64,000 nt of DNA from Marinobacter sp. SS21 (GCF_028369065.1 NZ_JAQNDA010000003.1:310001-374000), one strand, 5' to 3'. Shown: positions 44,947-55,056, counted from the first letter of the stretch. Notes: generated from the letters alone by a model not told the origin. Numbers and translations: made by a program.

Positions 44947-45414
44947 ATGGAACAAGATCCACTAAGCCAACTTCGCGACATTCATCTGCCGGCCCCGGGA
45001 GGCTTCTGGCCGCCGGCCCCAGGCTGGTGGCTACTGGCACTATTGGTGATCCTGGTGACAGCCGCCCTGGTGGCCTGGCGGCTTCGGAAACGTCGCCGCA
45101 ATCAGTGGATCGCCCGGGTCCAGACCGAGCTGGACAGGCTTGCGGTGGAAGGGTGCCGGGACAGCGCCTGGTTTGCCCGACTCAATGAGTTGCTGAAACG
45201 GGGAGCGCGCCACCGCTACCCGGAGCAATCGCCGGAATCGCTGAGCGGTCAGGGCTGGGTCGACTTTTTGCTGGACACCCTGCCCCGGGACCGCATCGCC
45301 TCGCGCGCGGTGGTGGAAGAGATGGTCGCCAGTAGCTGGCGCCCCGTTCCGACCTGCGATGCCGATCAGGCGCTGGCGGTTAGCCGCCTTTGGCTGAGGG
45401 GTCAAACATGCTGA
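44947..45414 (+). CDS. DUF4381 membrane protein
   Basis: 155 residues: an N-terminal LRDIHLPAPGGFWPPAPGWWLLALLVILVTAALVAWRLRKRRR, that is a Pro/Trp-rich periplasmic start and one membrane helix, then a soluble helical cytosolic part with ELLKRGARHRYP and LSGQGWVDFLLDT. This is the DUF4381 layout found between DUF58 and VWA genes of this operon type. Role unknown. Its last seven bases overlap the next gene's start. Confidence 0.88.
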   Translation: MEQDPLSQLRDIHLPAPGGFWPPAPGWWLLALLVILVTAALVAWRLRKRRRNQWIARVQTELDRLAVEGCRDSAWFARLNELLKRGARHRYPEQSPESLSGQGWVDFLLDTLPRDRIASRAVVEEMVASSWRPVPTCDADQALAVSRLWLRGQTC

Positions 45415-46400
45415 GCCTGGCCTATCCATGGCTGCTGGTACTGCTACCGTTACCACTGCTGACCATGCTACGTAATGCCCACCAGCGGCCGGTACAGGCG
45501 CCGGTGTTACCGGTGGGGCACTGGATTAGCGGATTGCCTGGTGTGAGTCGGCACGGCAATGCCCTACCACAATGGCAAAGGCTAGTGCTATTGGCGGCCT
45601 GGAGCCTGTTGGTGCTGGCACTGGCGCGGCCCCAGCACGTCGCCGAGCAGGTCCAAATGCCGGTCACCGGCCGCGACCTGCTACTGGCGGTGGACATTTC
45701 CCCAAGCATGGACGAACGCGACATGGTTGTGCAGGGGCGGACGATCAACCGGCTGCAGGCCGTCAAACGCGTCTTGCGGGAATTCATCAGCAAGCGCCAG
45801 GGCGACCGATTGGGCTTGCTGCTGTTCGGCAGCCAGCCCTATATCCAGGCACCGCTCTCCTTCGACCATCCGACCATCAACACCCTGCTGGATGAGGCCG
45901 GTATCGGCATGGCCGGACGCGCCACCGCCATCGGCGATGCCATCGGGCTGGCCATCAAGCGGCTGCGGGAAAGGCCGGAAGGACAGCGCGTAGTCATCCT
46001 GTTAACCGACGGTGCCAACACCGCCGGCGAAGTGTCTCCGGATACCGCCACCGACATCGCCCGGGACGCGGGTGTGCGCATCTACACGGTGGGTATTGGC
46101 GCCGACACCCTGATCCAGCGTGGCAGGCAGGTCAATCCGTCCCGAGATCTGGACGAGGCCCTGCTCAACCGCATTGCGGATGAAACCGGGGGCCGGTATT
46201 TCCGCGCCCGCAGCCTGCCAGAGTTGGAGCTGATCTATGACAGCATCAATCAGCTGGAGCCGATCGAGCTGGAAGGTCGGTTCTACCGTCCGGTCACCGA
46301 CCTGTTCTACTGGCCGGCCGGGGGCGCCGCCGCGATCTGGCTGATATTGCAGCTGGGCCTGGCCGGGGCCGCCATCAACCGGGAAATACGCCATGGCTGA
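45408..46400 (+). CDS. VWA-domain membrane protein (BatA-like)
   Basis: 330 residues from ATG 45408, with GAGGGG six bases upstream. Two N-terminal helices, then a von Willebrand A domain with an intact metal-binding MIDAS: VDISPSMDERDM (DxSxS), later TDGANTAGE. A further helix closes the C-terminus (about 300-320). It is likely the partner of the MoxR ATPase. It overlaps the following gene by eight bases, suggesting tight stoichiometric coupling of the two VWA proteins. Confidence 0.93.
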   Translation: MLSLAYPWLLVLLPLPLLTMLRNAHQRPVQAPVLPVGHWISGLPGVSRHGNALPQWQRLVLLAAWSLLVLALARPQHVAEQVQMPVTGRDLLLAVDISPSMDERDMVVQGRTINRLQAVKRVLREFISKRQGDRLGLLLFGSQPYIQAPLSFDHPTINTLLDEAGIGMAGRATAIGDAIGLAIKRLRERPEGQRVVILLTDGANTAGEVSPDTATDIARDAGVRIYTVGIGADTLIQRGRQVNPSRDLDEALLNRIADETGGRYFRARSLPELELIYDSINQLEPIELEGRFYRPVTDLFYWPAGGAAAIWLILQLGLAGAAINREIRHG

Positions 46401-48216
46401 CCTGCATTTTCTGCGCCCAGGGTGGCTGCTGTTGTTACTGGTTATCCCCCTGTTGCCGCTGCTTTGGCGTTATCGCATTACCAGTGACAGTGGCTGGCAC
46501 CGAATCATCCCCGCTCATCTGCTGGCACCGCTGCTGAGCCGAGCGGGCAATGGACAAGCCCGAGAGCGCAAACCCTGGCTGCTGCCCGCACTGCTGCTGA
46601 TCGTGCTGGCGCTGGCACTCGCCGGCCCAGCCTGGCGAGAGGCCCCGACCCCCTTGCAGCAACAGAATGACAGCCTGGTGATCGTACTCGACCTGTCGCT
46701 GTCCATGCTCGCCACCGATGTACAGCCCGACCGGCTGACTCAGGCCAAACGCAAGATTCGCGACATTCTCGCGGTACGACGCGCCAGCCTGACTGCCCTG
46801 GTGGTGTATGCCGCCGAGGGCCATGTCGTCACCCCATTGACCGATGACCAACGCACCATTGAAGGCATGCTGGAGGCCCTGGACCCCCTGGTTATGCCTG
46901 CTGCCGGCAATCGGGCAGACCTCGGGATCGCCCAGGCAGTGTCGTTGCTGCAACACGGCGCCCCCGGCGCCGGCCGGATGGTGCTCATCACGGACGATGT
47001 TGCCCCGCGCTACCGCGATAACATTCTGCGCCAGCTTGCGGACGTGCCCTACCCGCTGCACACCTTGGTGGTGGGCACCGAAAGTGGCGGTCCAATCCCG
47101 CTGGCGCGACGGGGTTTCATCCGGGACCAGGGGGACATCGTGGTGACCAGGGCCAATCCCGATGCCTTGCGGCAGCTCGCATCTGCTGCAGGCGGCCTGA
47201 GCCAGCCACTGAGTCTGGATGGCCGCGACATCCAGGCCCTGCAACTGAGTTCTGTCGACCGCGACGACTGGCAGCAGAGCGAACGGGAGCTGACCGTGGA
47301 ACGTTGGCAGGACGACGGTTACTGGCTGCTTTGGGCAGTTTTGCCTTTGCTTCTGCTGGGATGGCGCCGTGGCGCGGTGCTGATGCTGGTGGCGACGGTC
47401 ACCCTGCCCACACTGCCACGAACCGCACTGGCAATAGACTGGGAAAGCCTGTGGGCGCGCCCGGATCAACGTGGTGAGGCATTGATTGCGGAAGACCCCG
47501 GCCAGGCGGCCACACGGTTCAGCGATCCCGAATGGCGGGGCAGTGCGTTGTACCGGGCCGAAGACTACCAAGGCGCGGCTGACGCCTTTGCCCACTCGGA
47601 CAGCACCACCGCCGCCTACAATCGCGCCAATGCCCTGGCCAGAGCCGGCGATCTGCAGGCTGCCCTGGCCGGTTATGACGCGGTGCTGGAGCAAGCGCCT
47701 GACCACGAGGACGCCCGAGCCAACCGTGAATTGGTGCAACAGCTGTTAGATCAGCAGAATCAGCAAGCGGACTCCGGCGAGAACCAACAAGACCCACAGA
47801 ATGGGGAGGGCGAACAGCCTCCCTCTGGGAACGACCGTAATCAGGCCCCACCGTCCGACGAGCCAGACGATCCGAGTGACCAGGGTGACAGAGGCAGCCA
47901 ACCGCCAGACGGTTCCGGTGGGGGTGAAGCCGATGATTCTCCAAGCGATCGGGGGGATCAGGAGCCTGACACGTCACCCGAACAACCGCAGAATGCCGAA
48001 GCGGACAGCCCCAACGCGTCCGATGAAGGCTCCGACGCCCCAAGCGACCCCCAGCCCGCACCGCTCAGCGAACTCGACACCGCGCCACTTAGCCAGGGCC
48101 AGGAACAATGGTTACGACGGGTGCCGGACGACCCCGGCGGCCTGCTGCGACGCAAGTTCCTGCATCAATACCAGAACCGAGCCCCCCAATCCGACGAGAG
48201 TGACACGCCATGGTAA
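46393..48216 (+). CDS. VWA-TPR membrane protein with acidic disordered tail (BatB-BatC fusion type)
   Basis: 607 residues. Two N-terminal helices, a VWA domain with MIDAS VLDLSLSMLATDV (about 90-105) and ITDDVAPRYRDN, two more helices (about 313-340), then a TPR-like region ALYRAEDYQGAADAFAHSD and NRANALARAGDLQAALAGYDAVLEQAPDHEDARANREL (about 380-450). About 135 residues rich in Asp, Gln, Pro, Ser and Gly follow, and the end carries QGQEQWLRRVPDDPGGLLRRKFLHQYQNR. In Bacteroidetes the VWA and TPR halves are separate BatB and BatC; in gammaproteobacteria the fusion is common. Confidence 0.92.
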   Translation: MADLHFLRPGWLLLLLVIPLLPLLWRYRITSDSGWHRIIPAHLLAPLLSRAGNGQARERKPWLLPALLLIVLALALAGPAWREAPTPLQQQNDSLVIVLDLSLSMLATDVQPDRLTQAKRKIRDILAVRRASLTALVVYAAEGHVVTPLTDDQRTIEGMLEALDPLVMPAAGNRADLGIAQAVSLLQHGAPGAGRMVLITDDVAPRYRDNILRQLADVPYPLHTLVVGTESGGPIPLARRGFIRDQGDIVVTRANPDALRQLASAAGGLSQPLSLDGRDIQALQLSSVDRDDWQQSERELTVERWQDDGYWLLWAVLPLLLLGWRRGAVLMLVATVTLPTLPRTALAIDWESLWARPDQRGEALIAEDPGQAATRFSDPEWRGSALYRAEDYQGAADAFAHSDSTTAAYNRANALARAGDLQAALAGYDAVLEQAPDHEDARANRELVQQLLDQQNQQADSGENQQDPQNGEGEQPPSGNDRNQAPPSDEPDDPSDQGDRGSQPPDGSGGGEADDSPSDRGDQEPDTSPEQPQNAEADSPNASDEGSDAPSDPQPAPLSELDTAPLSQGQEQWLRRVPDDPGGLLRRKFLHQYQNRAPQSDESDTPW

Positions 48217-49922
48217 GCCGTCTCAGAACACTATTGGCCCTACTGCTGATGCTCCCGGTCGTGCCGGCACTGGGTGCCAATCTGACGGTAGAGCCCAGCC
48301 GCACGGAACTGCATGAGGGTGAGACGCTGACGCTGGTGATCAAGTCCACCATGAAACTGTCCTTCAGTCTCGACAATATTTTCGATCTGGGCATGCCCGA
48401 TTTGCCCATGCCCGACATCGACAAGCTGGAACCCGATTTCAAGGTGCTGTCGCAAAACCAGAGCTACAGCATTCAAACCATCAATGGCGACATGCATGGC
48501 GATGTCACCTGGACCTTCGAAATCGCCCCGACCCGCACCGGGACCTTGCAGATTCCCGCCCTCAGCTTTAAGGGCGCAACCTCGGAGCCCATCGACATCA
48601 GCGTTCGCAGCGGCACTGCGCCACATTCCACCGCAGAACCAAAACCGGCGTTCATCGAGCTATCCGCCGACAAGGACCAACTCTATGTCCAGGAACAGCT
48701 GGTCATCACTGTGCGCCTGTTCTTCACCGGCAACCTGATTCGCGGCGAGCTGTCTGAGCCCAAGCACCCCACCGCCCTGATCGAAACCCTGGGTACCCAG
48801 CGCGAGTACAAACGCTTTCGCGACAACCAGCAATACCGGGTGGTGGAACGGCGCTATGCCATCTTCCCGCAGCAGCCTGGCAGCCTGTCGCTGCCGCCAC
48901 TGCAATTCGAAGGTCAAAGCCGGGATGCGGTGGGCCGCCTGAAGTACCTGAGGGACAGTGCCGAGCTGTTTGAGATTCCCGTAAAAACACCGCCGACCGG
49001 ATTTACCGGTGACGTCTGGTTGCCCGCAAGCAGCCTCACTCTTACCGAAACCGGACTGGCCGGCGAGCTGACCATCGAACCCGGACAAAACCTCTCCCGT
49101 ACGCTGCTGCTCAAAGCCCAGGGGCTCACCGCCGAGGCGCTGCCGCCCTTGCCCACCGCCTCACCGGACGGTATTCGAAGCTACCCGGAACCGGCCGAGC
49201 GGACCACCGACACCGGTGCCAGCAGTCTGATCGGTAGCCTCACCCAAACCACGGCGCTGGTTGGTGTGACGCCCGGTGTGGTGGAACTGCCGGAAATCCG
49301 AATTCCCTGGTGGGACACCACCAGCGACAGCGAGAAAGTGGCGGTGCTTCCCGCCCGCACCGTGACCATCACAGGTGCGGGCGGCGCTGTGGTCGAGCCG
49401 GCCACGCCTGCGCTGCCCTCGGCAACGGCCTCGGCGCCATCGGCCACACCGGCTGAAGCCAGCCCATCGCTGTGGCGCTGGATCAGTCTTGTCCTGGCCC
49501 TCGGCTGGACCGGCACCGCACTGGCCTGGTGGTTGCAAAACCGTGTCCCGAATCGTCCTGCACAGCGCGAGGATACCAAAGCGCCTCAAGAGCAGGCTCT
49601 GTTTCAGATCCTATGCGCGGCCGCCCGACAGGGGCTGAACAATACTCCGGAACTGCTGTTGAACTGGTATAACCGCTTCCACCGCGAGGGGGATTTTCGA
49701 ACGCTGTCCCAGTTGCTGGCGTACCTTCAGGACGAACAACTGGCCGCGCAGCTGGGCCGGCTCCAGCGGCACAGTTTTGGCCGCCGCCCGAACGACGGCG
49801 AAGCATGGGATGGGGAGCCGCTGGTGGCGTCGCTGAATCGGCTAAGAAAGACCGTGCCCAGGACTCCGACGGATTCGGATCTGGCCCCGCTCTACCCCGC
49901 CAGTCTGACGAGTCGGGTCTGA
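48210..49922 (+). CDS. BatD-family protein
   Basis: 570 residues. A signal peptide (LLALLLMLPVVPALG) is followed by tandem beta-sandwich domains with RTELHEGETLTLVIKS and the oxygen-tolerance block ELSADKDQLYVQEQLVITVRLFFTGNLI. One membrane helix lies near residue 420 and a cytosolic C-terminal helical part follows. BatD closes this operon type. The product probably sits in the inner membrane with most of its mass in the periplasm. The start overlaps the previous gene by seven bases. Confidence 0.9.
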   Translation: MVSRLRTLLALLLMLPVVPALGANLTVEPSRTELHEGETLTLVIKSTMKLSFSLDNIFDLGMPDLPMPDIDKLEPDFKVLSQNQSYSIQTINGDMHGDVTWTFEIAPTRTGTLQIPALSFKGATSEPIDISVRSGTAPHSTAEPKPAFIELSADKDQLYVQEQLVITVRLFFTGNLIRGELSEPKHPTALIETLGTQREYKRFRDNQQYRVVERRYAIFPQQPGSLSLPPLQFEGQSRDAVGRLKYLRDSAELFEIPVKTPPTGFTGDVWLPASSLTLTETGLAGELTIEPGQNLSRTLLLKAQGLTAEALPPLPTASPDGIRSYPEPAERTTDTGASSLIGSLTQTTALVGVTPGVVELPEIRIPWWDTTSDSEKVAVLPARTVTITGAGGAVVEPATPALPSATASAPSATPAEASPSLWRWISLVLALGWTGTALAWWLQNRVPNRPAQREDTKAPQEQALFQILCAAARQGLNNTPELLLNWYNRFHREGDFRTLSQLLAYLQDEQLAAQLGRLQRHSFGRRPNDGEAWDGEPLVASLNRLRKTVPRTPTDSDLAPLYPASLTSRV

Positions 49923-49938
49923 TAGCGACGGATCATGG

Positions 49939-49961
49939 CTGAAGCCCAGGGGGCTCCAGCG
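49939..49961. terminator. Hairpin between convergent batD and ccmI
   Basis: GCTGAAGCC (49939-49947) and GGCTCCAGC (49953-49961) pair at eight of nine positions around a five-base loop. It sits in the 53-base gap between the two converging operons and could stop both, but it lacks a T run. Confidence 0.4.
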
Positions 49962-49975
49962 TAATTGCAGTTTAT

Positions 49976-51247
49976 TTAGGGCAATTGCCGATCGATGGTA
50001 ATGGTGACCGGGCCCTGCGCCTCCGCTGTCACGGCGATGGGATTCGACGCCTGCCCCTGCCAGTCCCCGGGCTGGGGCAGCGCATTCCCCGACGACGACA
50101 GCCGCGCCGTTACCATCACCTCGGCGCTCGCTGAGATCCCCAGCGCCGGGTTCATGGCGAAGCTGTCATCCAGATAAAGCTCCAGCGGCAGATCGGCGGC
50201 ACGCCGACGGGCCACCGCGACCGGAGGCGCGCCTTCCGCTCCCGGGGCACGGGCGAACACAAACAGCGTCGCCTCTGGCGGCACCTCGCCCAGCAACGCC
50301 TCATCCAGCTCAATCCGCACCGACACCCCGGCCGTTGCGGCATCGCTGGTCTGCTGGCGGCTATCGGCCGGGTTGGTCAGCCCCAGGTTCTGGTAGGCCT
50401 GGGCAATGCCTTCCTCAATGGCCGGGCGCTGCGGGTGCTCCGGCGCAACCTCAACAATCCGCTCCCAGTAACCAATGGCGTCCTGAAAACGCTGGCTACT
50501 GAAGGCATGGATGCCCAACAGCCCCAACGCGTTCACTTCATCGGGATTGAGGGTCCGGGCCTTGTCGATGGCCCGAGTAACCTTGCCATCGAGTTCGCCA
50601 CGGGATTCGAAGAACAACGCCTGGGCGGACAGCCCCCAAGCCACGGCCCGGGCCTGATCGTTCGGAACCACCCCGGCCAGTTGTTCAAACGCCCAGGCCG
50701 CATCGGGGTAGCGTTCGATACGCATGTAGGAACGTCCCAGCATGGCCCAGCCATCCGGGTTTTCGGGGCTCGCCTCAAGACGCGCCCGCAACTCGGCCGT
50801 CAGTGTCTCCATCTGGGCGACACGATCCCCCTGATCGGCGGCCATGGCCAGCATCGAACGGTACTGCTGCCACTGCTCCATGGCGCCCCACTGCTGGTAC
50901 AGGTACACCGCGGCAGCGGGCACCAACACCAGGCTTGCCAGGCCAACGACCATGGCCGATGCCCGTCGTCCGCCGCCAACGTGAGGCACCGATCGGCTCG
51001 CGCCCACGTCATCCAGCAGACTGCCTTCCAGCTCATCTTTCAGCTGACGATGATTGTCCGCATCGAGGTTGCCGGTAGCCAGCTCCCGGTCCAACTCCTC
51101 AAGCCGACTCCGGTACGCCATCAGGTTCTGTTGACGAAGATCCCGTTGATGCCGTTGTGCGGATCGGGGGTACAGCAGGGGGTAGGCAACAAACGCCAGC
51201 GCCAGGACGATCAGCACCGTCGCGGCCAGCCAGAAAGTGGTTGTCAT
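49976..51247 (-). CDS. ccmI: c-type cytochrome biogenesis protein CcmI
   Basis: 423 residues. Two N-terminal helices (about 5-23 and 94-112) flank a basic cytosolic loop with QNLMAYRSRLEELDRELATG, and TPR repeats follow (PENPDGWAMLGRSYMRIERYPDAAWAFEQL, about 155-290). CcmI holds apocytochrome c for the haem lyase. It is the last gene of ccmABCDEFGHI and converges on batD. Confidence 0.9.
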   Translation of the reverse strand: MTTTFWLAATVLIVLALAFVAYPLLYPRSAQRHQRDLRQQNLMAYRSRLEELDRELATGNLDADNHRQLKDELEGSLLDDVGASRSVPHVGGGRRASAMVVGLASLVLVPAAAVYLYQQWGAMEQWQQYRSMLAMAADQGDRVAQMETLTAELRARLEASPENPDGWAMLGRSYMRIERYPDAAWAFEQLAGVVPNDQARAVAWGLSAQALFFESRGELDGKVTRAIDKARTLNPDEVNALGLLGIHAFSSQRFQDAIGYWERIVEVAPEHPQRPAIEEGIAQAYQNLGLTNPADSRQQTSDAATAGVSVRIELDEALLGEVPPEATLFVFARAPGAEGAPPVAVARRRAADLPLELYLDDSFAMNPALGISASAEVMVTARLSSSGNALPQPGDWQGQASNPIAVTAEAQGPVTITIDRQLP

Positions 51248-51318
51248 AGATAGACCATTAATTGCTCAGTAAATCGGGTAGAAAAGGACGGCAGGAGAAG
51301 ACCGGGCTGAGGCACAGC

Positions 51319-51795
51319 TCAGGCGCCGTCGTCCCGGTCCTCCAGCAACTGCTCCGCGCGGCGGCGCTCGGCGTCACTCAATGACGACTCCGAAGGATCG
51401 CGCCGGCGACCACGGATCACAATGCCAATCACCACGAGTACGCCGCCGAGCACCGCAATCAGCGGCGTTGCCCAAAGCAGCGCAGTCCGTTCATCGAAAC
51501 CCGGTTTGTACAACACGAATTCACCGAACCGGCCGACCAGGGCATCGGTGACCTGTTGGTTCGTGGCACCCTGCCGCAGCATCCGGTACACCTCGTCACG
51601 CATGTCCTTGGCGATGGGCGCATTGGAATCGGCGATGTTCTGATTCTGGCATTTCGGACAGCGGAGTTCCGAAATCAGGGTTCGAAACCGTTCCTGATCG
51701 GCAGCGGTATCGAACGGGTAGACTTCGCTGGTGGCGGATGCCGCCAGGGGTAACAGCAGTACCCAGACAGCGAACAGTATGCGACCCATCAGCAT
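51319..51795 (-). CDS. ccmH: Cytochrome c maturation protein CcmH
   Basis: 158 residues, the short CcmH form. Signal peptide, then the redox pair Cys46-x-x-Cys49 in SELRCPKCQNQNIADSNAPIA, and a C-terminal membrane helix (about 105-128) with a short basic tail. It reduces the CXXCH cysteines of apocytochrome c. Its start codon shares one base with the ccmG stop (TGATG). Confidence 0.94.
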   Translation of the reverse strand: MLMGRILFAVWVLLLPLAASATSEVYPFDTAADQERFRTLISELRCPKCQNQNIADSNAPIAKDMRDEVYRMLRQGATNQQVTDALVGRFGEFVLYKPGFDERTALLWATPLIAVLGGVLVVIGIVIRGRRRDPSESSLSDAERRRAEQLLEDRDDGA

Positions 51796-52334
51796 CAGCC
51801 CCCCTTACCGTACCGCTCAACCAGCGGTTGGAGTGTCTGCTGCCAGACCTGCGGGGTGACCACGCCGACATGGCGAAAGCGAACAACCCCTTCAGCATCG
51901 ATCACATAGGTTTCTGGCGCGCCATAAACCCCAAGGTCGAAGCCAAGCCGGCCCTGGGGATCGTACAGACTCAAGGCATAGGGGTTGCCCAGGGAGTCCA
52001 GCCACTCCAGGGCCAGATCCCGGTTGTCCTTGTAGTTCAGGCCAACGATCCGCACCCCTTCGTCCCGAGCCAGCCAGACCAGATCGTCGTGCTCGTCGCG
52101 ACAGGCCGGGCACCAGGTTCCCCAGACATTCAGCAGCGACACCTCGCCCACAAAGATGTCATCGCGATGGATCGTGTCGGGATCCTGCAGGTCCGCCAGC
52201 TCGAACACCGGTACCGGCTTGCCAATCAACGCCGACTCCAGATGGGTAGGGTCCTTGCCAATGCCGGCGAACAGCACGATACCCAGTGCCACCGCCAGCA
52301 CCACCGGAATGAACAACAACACACGCCTCATCAT
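51795..52334 (-). CDS. ccmG: Thiol:disulfide interchange protein CcmG (DsbE)
   Basis: 179 residues, a membrane-anchored thioredoxin fold facing the periplasm. The active site is Cys75-Pro-Ala-Cys78 in NVWGTWCPACRDEHDDL; the conserved cis-proline is near GAPETYVID. It keeps CcmH or apocytochrome thiols reduced. Its ATG overlaps the ccmF stop (ATGA). Confidence 0.95.
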   Translation of the reverse strand: MMRRVLLFIPVVLAVALGIVLFAGIGKDPTHLESALIGKPVPVFELADLQDPDTIHRDDIFVGEVSLLNVWGTWCPACRDEHDDLVWLARDEGVRIVGLNYKDNRDLALEWLDSLGNPYALSLYDPQGRLGFDLGVYGAPETYVIDAEGVVRFRHVGVVTPQVWQQTLQPLVERYGKGG

Positions 52335-54331
52335 AGTGCTTCCGCCACTCCCTCGTCCTGCCCACGGCTGCGACTATCGCCAGTGGCGGGCTGCTCTGAT
52401 CGGACCTTGATCCGGTATCGACGGTCGGCGATGGCCAGCGCGCCGCCTCCGGCCATGAACAACGCACCCAGCCACAGCCAGCGTATCAGCGGCTTGTACT
52501 GAATGCGCACCGCCCAGGCGTCATCGCCCACCCGTTCGCCCAGGGCGACAAAGATGTCACGGGTCAGCCCCGCGTCAATGCCCGCCTCAGTCATGACGTT
52601 GCGCTGGACGTGATACTGCCGTTTCTCCGGGTACAACGTCGCGATCAGGCGGCCGTCACGGGAAATATCGAAGCGTCCGTACTGAGCAACAAAGTTGGCG
52701 CCCTGACGCTGTCCCAGCTCACTGAAGGTGACCTGCAGGTTACCGATTTCGGCGCTATCCCCCGGACTCATGCGCACATCCCGTTCCACACCGTAGTTCG
52801 ATACCACGGTGGCACCGGCCATGGTCATCGCGACCCCGAGGTGGCCCAGCACCATGCCGTAGTAGCTGCGGGATTGACGTTTGAGGCCGTGCCAGCGACC
52901 GTGTCGCGAGCCGGATTTGTCCCACAAATCCAGCAGTGTGGTCACCGTCACCCAGGCGGCCGCCAGCAGGCCGGCAAACGCCCAGGGAGTGAAGCCGCCA
53001 TACACCAGCAGGCCTGCGCAGCTCAACACCAGACTAAACGCCGCCGGCCACAGCAACCGGCGGCCCAGCCAGCCGCCATCGGTTCGTTTCCAGCGGGAGA
53101 AAATGCCCGCCCCCAGCATTAACCCCACCGCAATGGCCAGGGGGCTGAAGGTCAGGTTGTAGAACGGCTCGCCGATGGACAAACGACCCGCGCCAAGATA
53201 ATCGAGGACCAGCGGATACAGGGTACCCACCAGCACCAGCAACGTGGCGGCCACCAGCAGCACGTTGTTCAGCAGCAGAAAGATTTCCCGGGACAACGAA
53301 CCGTAACGGGTGCGGGTGTGGACCACCGGCGCCCGAAACGCGTACAACGTCAGGCTGGAAACAATGGTGATCGCCAGCAGTCCCAGCAGGAACGCGCCCC
53401 GGGTGGGGTCGGAGGCAAAAGCGTGCACCGAGGTAAGCACTCCAGAGCGAACCAGGAAGGTGCCGAGCAGACTGAGGGCAAAGGTAACGATGGCCAACAG
53501 CACGGTCCAGGACTTGAACACCCCCCGCTTTTCGGTCACCGCCAGCGAGTGAACCAGGGCGGTGCCCGCCAGCCATGGTAACAGCGAGGCGTTCTCCACC
53601 GGGTCCCAGAACCACCAGCCGCCCCAACCCAGCTCGTAATAGGCCCACCAGCTGCCGAGCGCAATGCCCACCGTCAGGAAGGACCAGGCCACGGTGGTCC
53701 AGGGCCGCGACCAGCGCGCCCAGGCTGCGTCCAGCCGACCGTTGATCAAGGCGGCGATGGCAAAGGCAAAGGCCACCGAAAATCCGACGTAGCCCATGTA
53801 CAGCATCGGCGGGTGAACGATCAGCCCGAAATCCTGCAGCAGCGGGTTCAGATCCGCGCCATCCGCCGGCACGTTGGGCAGTAAGCGCTCAAACGGGTTG
53901 GAGGTGATCAGGATAAACAGCAGGAAACCCACCGTGACCATGCCCATCACCGCCAGCACCTGGGCGATCATCACCGAGGGCAGACGCCGGCTGAATACCG
54001 CCACCGCCAGGGTCCAACCGGCCAACATCAGGATCCACAACAGCAGGGAGCCTTCGTGGCCACCCCATACCGCGCTGAACTTGTAATACCAGGGCAGCAG
54101 GCTGTTGCTGTTATTGGCCACATAGGCCACTGAAAAATCGTCCGTCACGAACGCCTGAGTGAGCAAACCGAAGGCGATGGCGACGAAGACAAACAAACCA
54201 CTGGCCAGGGGCCGGGCGAATGCCTGCAAATGGTCGCGACCACTGATCGCCCCCACCAACGGCACCGTTGCCAACAGTATCGCGAGCAGCAGGGCAAGAA
54301 TCAGGCTGAATTGACCGAGTTCGGGATACAT
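52331..54331 (-). CDS. ccmF: Haem lyase CcmF
   Basis: 666 residues, a large polytopic membrane protein. The haem-handling WWD segment is GWGGWWFWDPVENASLLPWL (near residue 237), preceded by HPPMLYMGYVGFSVAFAFA and with EGSLLLWILML near 94. CcmF joins haem from CcmE to apocytochrome c. Start ATG at 54331. Confidence 0.96.
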   Translation of the reverse strand: MYPELGQFSLILALLLAILLATVPLVGAISGRDHLQAFARPLASGLFVFVAIAFGLLTQAFVTDDFSVAYVANNSNSLLPWYYKFSAVWGGHEGSLLLWILMLAGWTLAVAVFSRRLPSVMIAQVLAVMGMVTVGFLLFILITSNPFERLLPNVPADGADLNPLLQDFGLIVHPPMLYMGYVGFSVAFAFAIAALINGRLDAAWARWSRPWTTVAWSFLTVGIALGSWWAYYELGWGGWWFWDPVENASLLPWLAGTALVHSLAVTEKRGVFKSWTVLLAIVTFALSLLGTFLVRSGVLTSVHAFASDPTRGAFLLGLLAITIVSSLTLYAFRAPVVHTRTRYGSLSREIFLLLNNVLLVAATLLVLVGTLYPLVLDYLGAGRLSIGEPFYNLTFSPLAIAVGLMLGAGIFSRWKRTDGGWLGRRLLWPAAFSLVLSCAGLLVYGGFTPWAFAGLLAAAWVTVTTLLDLWDKSGSRHGRWHGLKRQSRSYYGMVLGHLGVAMTMAGATVVSNYGVERDVRMSPGDSAEIGNLQVTFSELGQRQGANFVAQYGRFDISRDGRLIATLYPEKRQYHVQRNVMTEAGIDAGLTRDIFVALGERVGDDAWAVRIQYKPLIRWLWLGALFMAGGGALAIADRRYRIKVRSEQPATGDSRSRGQDEGVAEAL

Positions 54332-54340
54332 TAATCTACC

Positions 54341-54802
54341 TCACTGCGTCACGGTGGACTCGGTATAGGGATTGTCGACACCGGCTTTTTTCAGCGCATC
54401 GCTGACTTCCGGCGGCATGTAATTTTCATCGTGCTTGGCCAACACCTGCTCCGCCACAAAGGTGCCTTCGGTATTCAGCCGGCCAACCGCAACCACCCCC
54501 TGCCCTTCGGCAAACAGGTCCGGCAGGATTCCGGTGTACTGCACCGGCACCGACGAGGCGAAATCCGTCACCCGGAAGTGCACCGTGAGATCCTGTTGTG
54601 CCCTTACCACCGAGCCCTGCTCCACCATGCCCCCGGCCCGAATCCGTACATTGGCCGGCGCTTCGCCAGCGGCGATCTGGCTTGGATCGTAGAACAGGTT
54701 GATATTCTGTCTCAGCGCGTAGGTGGTCAAGCCGACCGCGACACCGACGCCGGCGAGCAGGAACAGGATAATGGTCAGTCGTTTTTTACGAAGCGGATGC
54801 AT
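54341..54802 (-). CDS. ccmE: Haem chaperone CcmE
   Basis: 153 residues from ATG 54802 (a TTG six bases earlier gives MAM-). One N-terminal anchor, an OB-fold with [16 protein letters not shown], and the haem-binding histidine in [14 protein letters not shown] near residue 124. CcmE carries haem covalently in the periplasm between CcmC and CcmF. Confidence 0.95.
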   Translation of the reverse strand: MHPLRKKRLTIILFLLAGVGVAVGLTTYALRQNINLFYDPSQIAAGEAPANVRIRAGGMVEQGSVVRAQQDLTVHFRVTDFASSVPVQYTGILPDLFAEGQGVVAVGRLNTEGTFVAEQVLAKHDENYMPPEVSDALKKAGVDNPYTESTVTQ

Positions 54803-54823
54803 GGCCAAAGTAAGTACTCGACG

Positions 54824-55051
54824 TCAGGATGGGTGAATACGGGAAAAGGTAGCGGCGGCGGGTGCCTGTTCACGGGTGCCGGACTCCTCAAGTTCAAGCA
54901 GACGACGCTGCTCGCGAAGCACCGCATGGCGACGGGAGCGGGACCACAGTGCCAGCGCCGTCAGCAACAGCACGAAGACACAATAACACACCCACACATA
55001 GGACCCGTGGCCCTCCATGGTGAGGAACGCGGACAAGGAATCAAACGCCAT
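54824..55051 (-). CDS. ccmD: Haem exporter accessory protein CcmD
   Basis: 75 residues from ATG 55051 (MAFDSLSAFLTMEGHGSYVWVCY). One membrane helix and a basic Arg-rich cytosolic tail (WSRSRRHAVLREQRRL). CcmD helps release holo-CcmE from the CcmABC complex. The open frame to 55093 is not needed. Confidence 0.9.
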   Translation of the reverse strand: MAFDSLSAFLTMEGHGSYVWVCYCVFVLLLTALALWSRSRRHAVLREQRRLLELEESGTREQAPAAATFSRIHPS

Positions 55052-55056
55052 AGTGT

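Noticed and set aside
46435..47739. Long minus-strand open frame (434 codons)
   Set aside because: Antisense to the VWA-TPR gene, which has intact MIDAS and TPR motifs; no recognisable domain in the antisense product.
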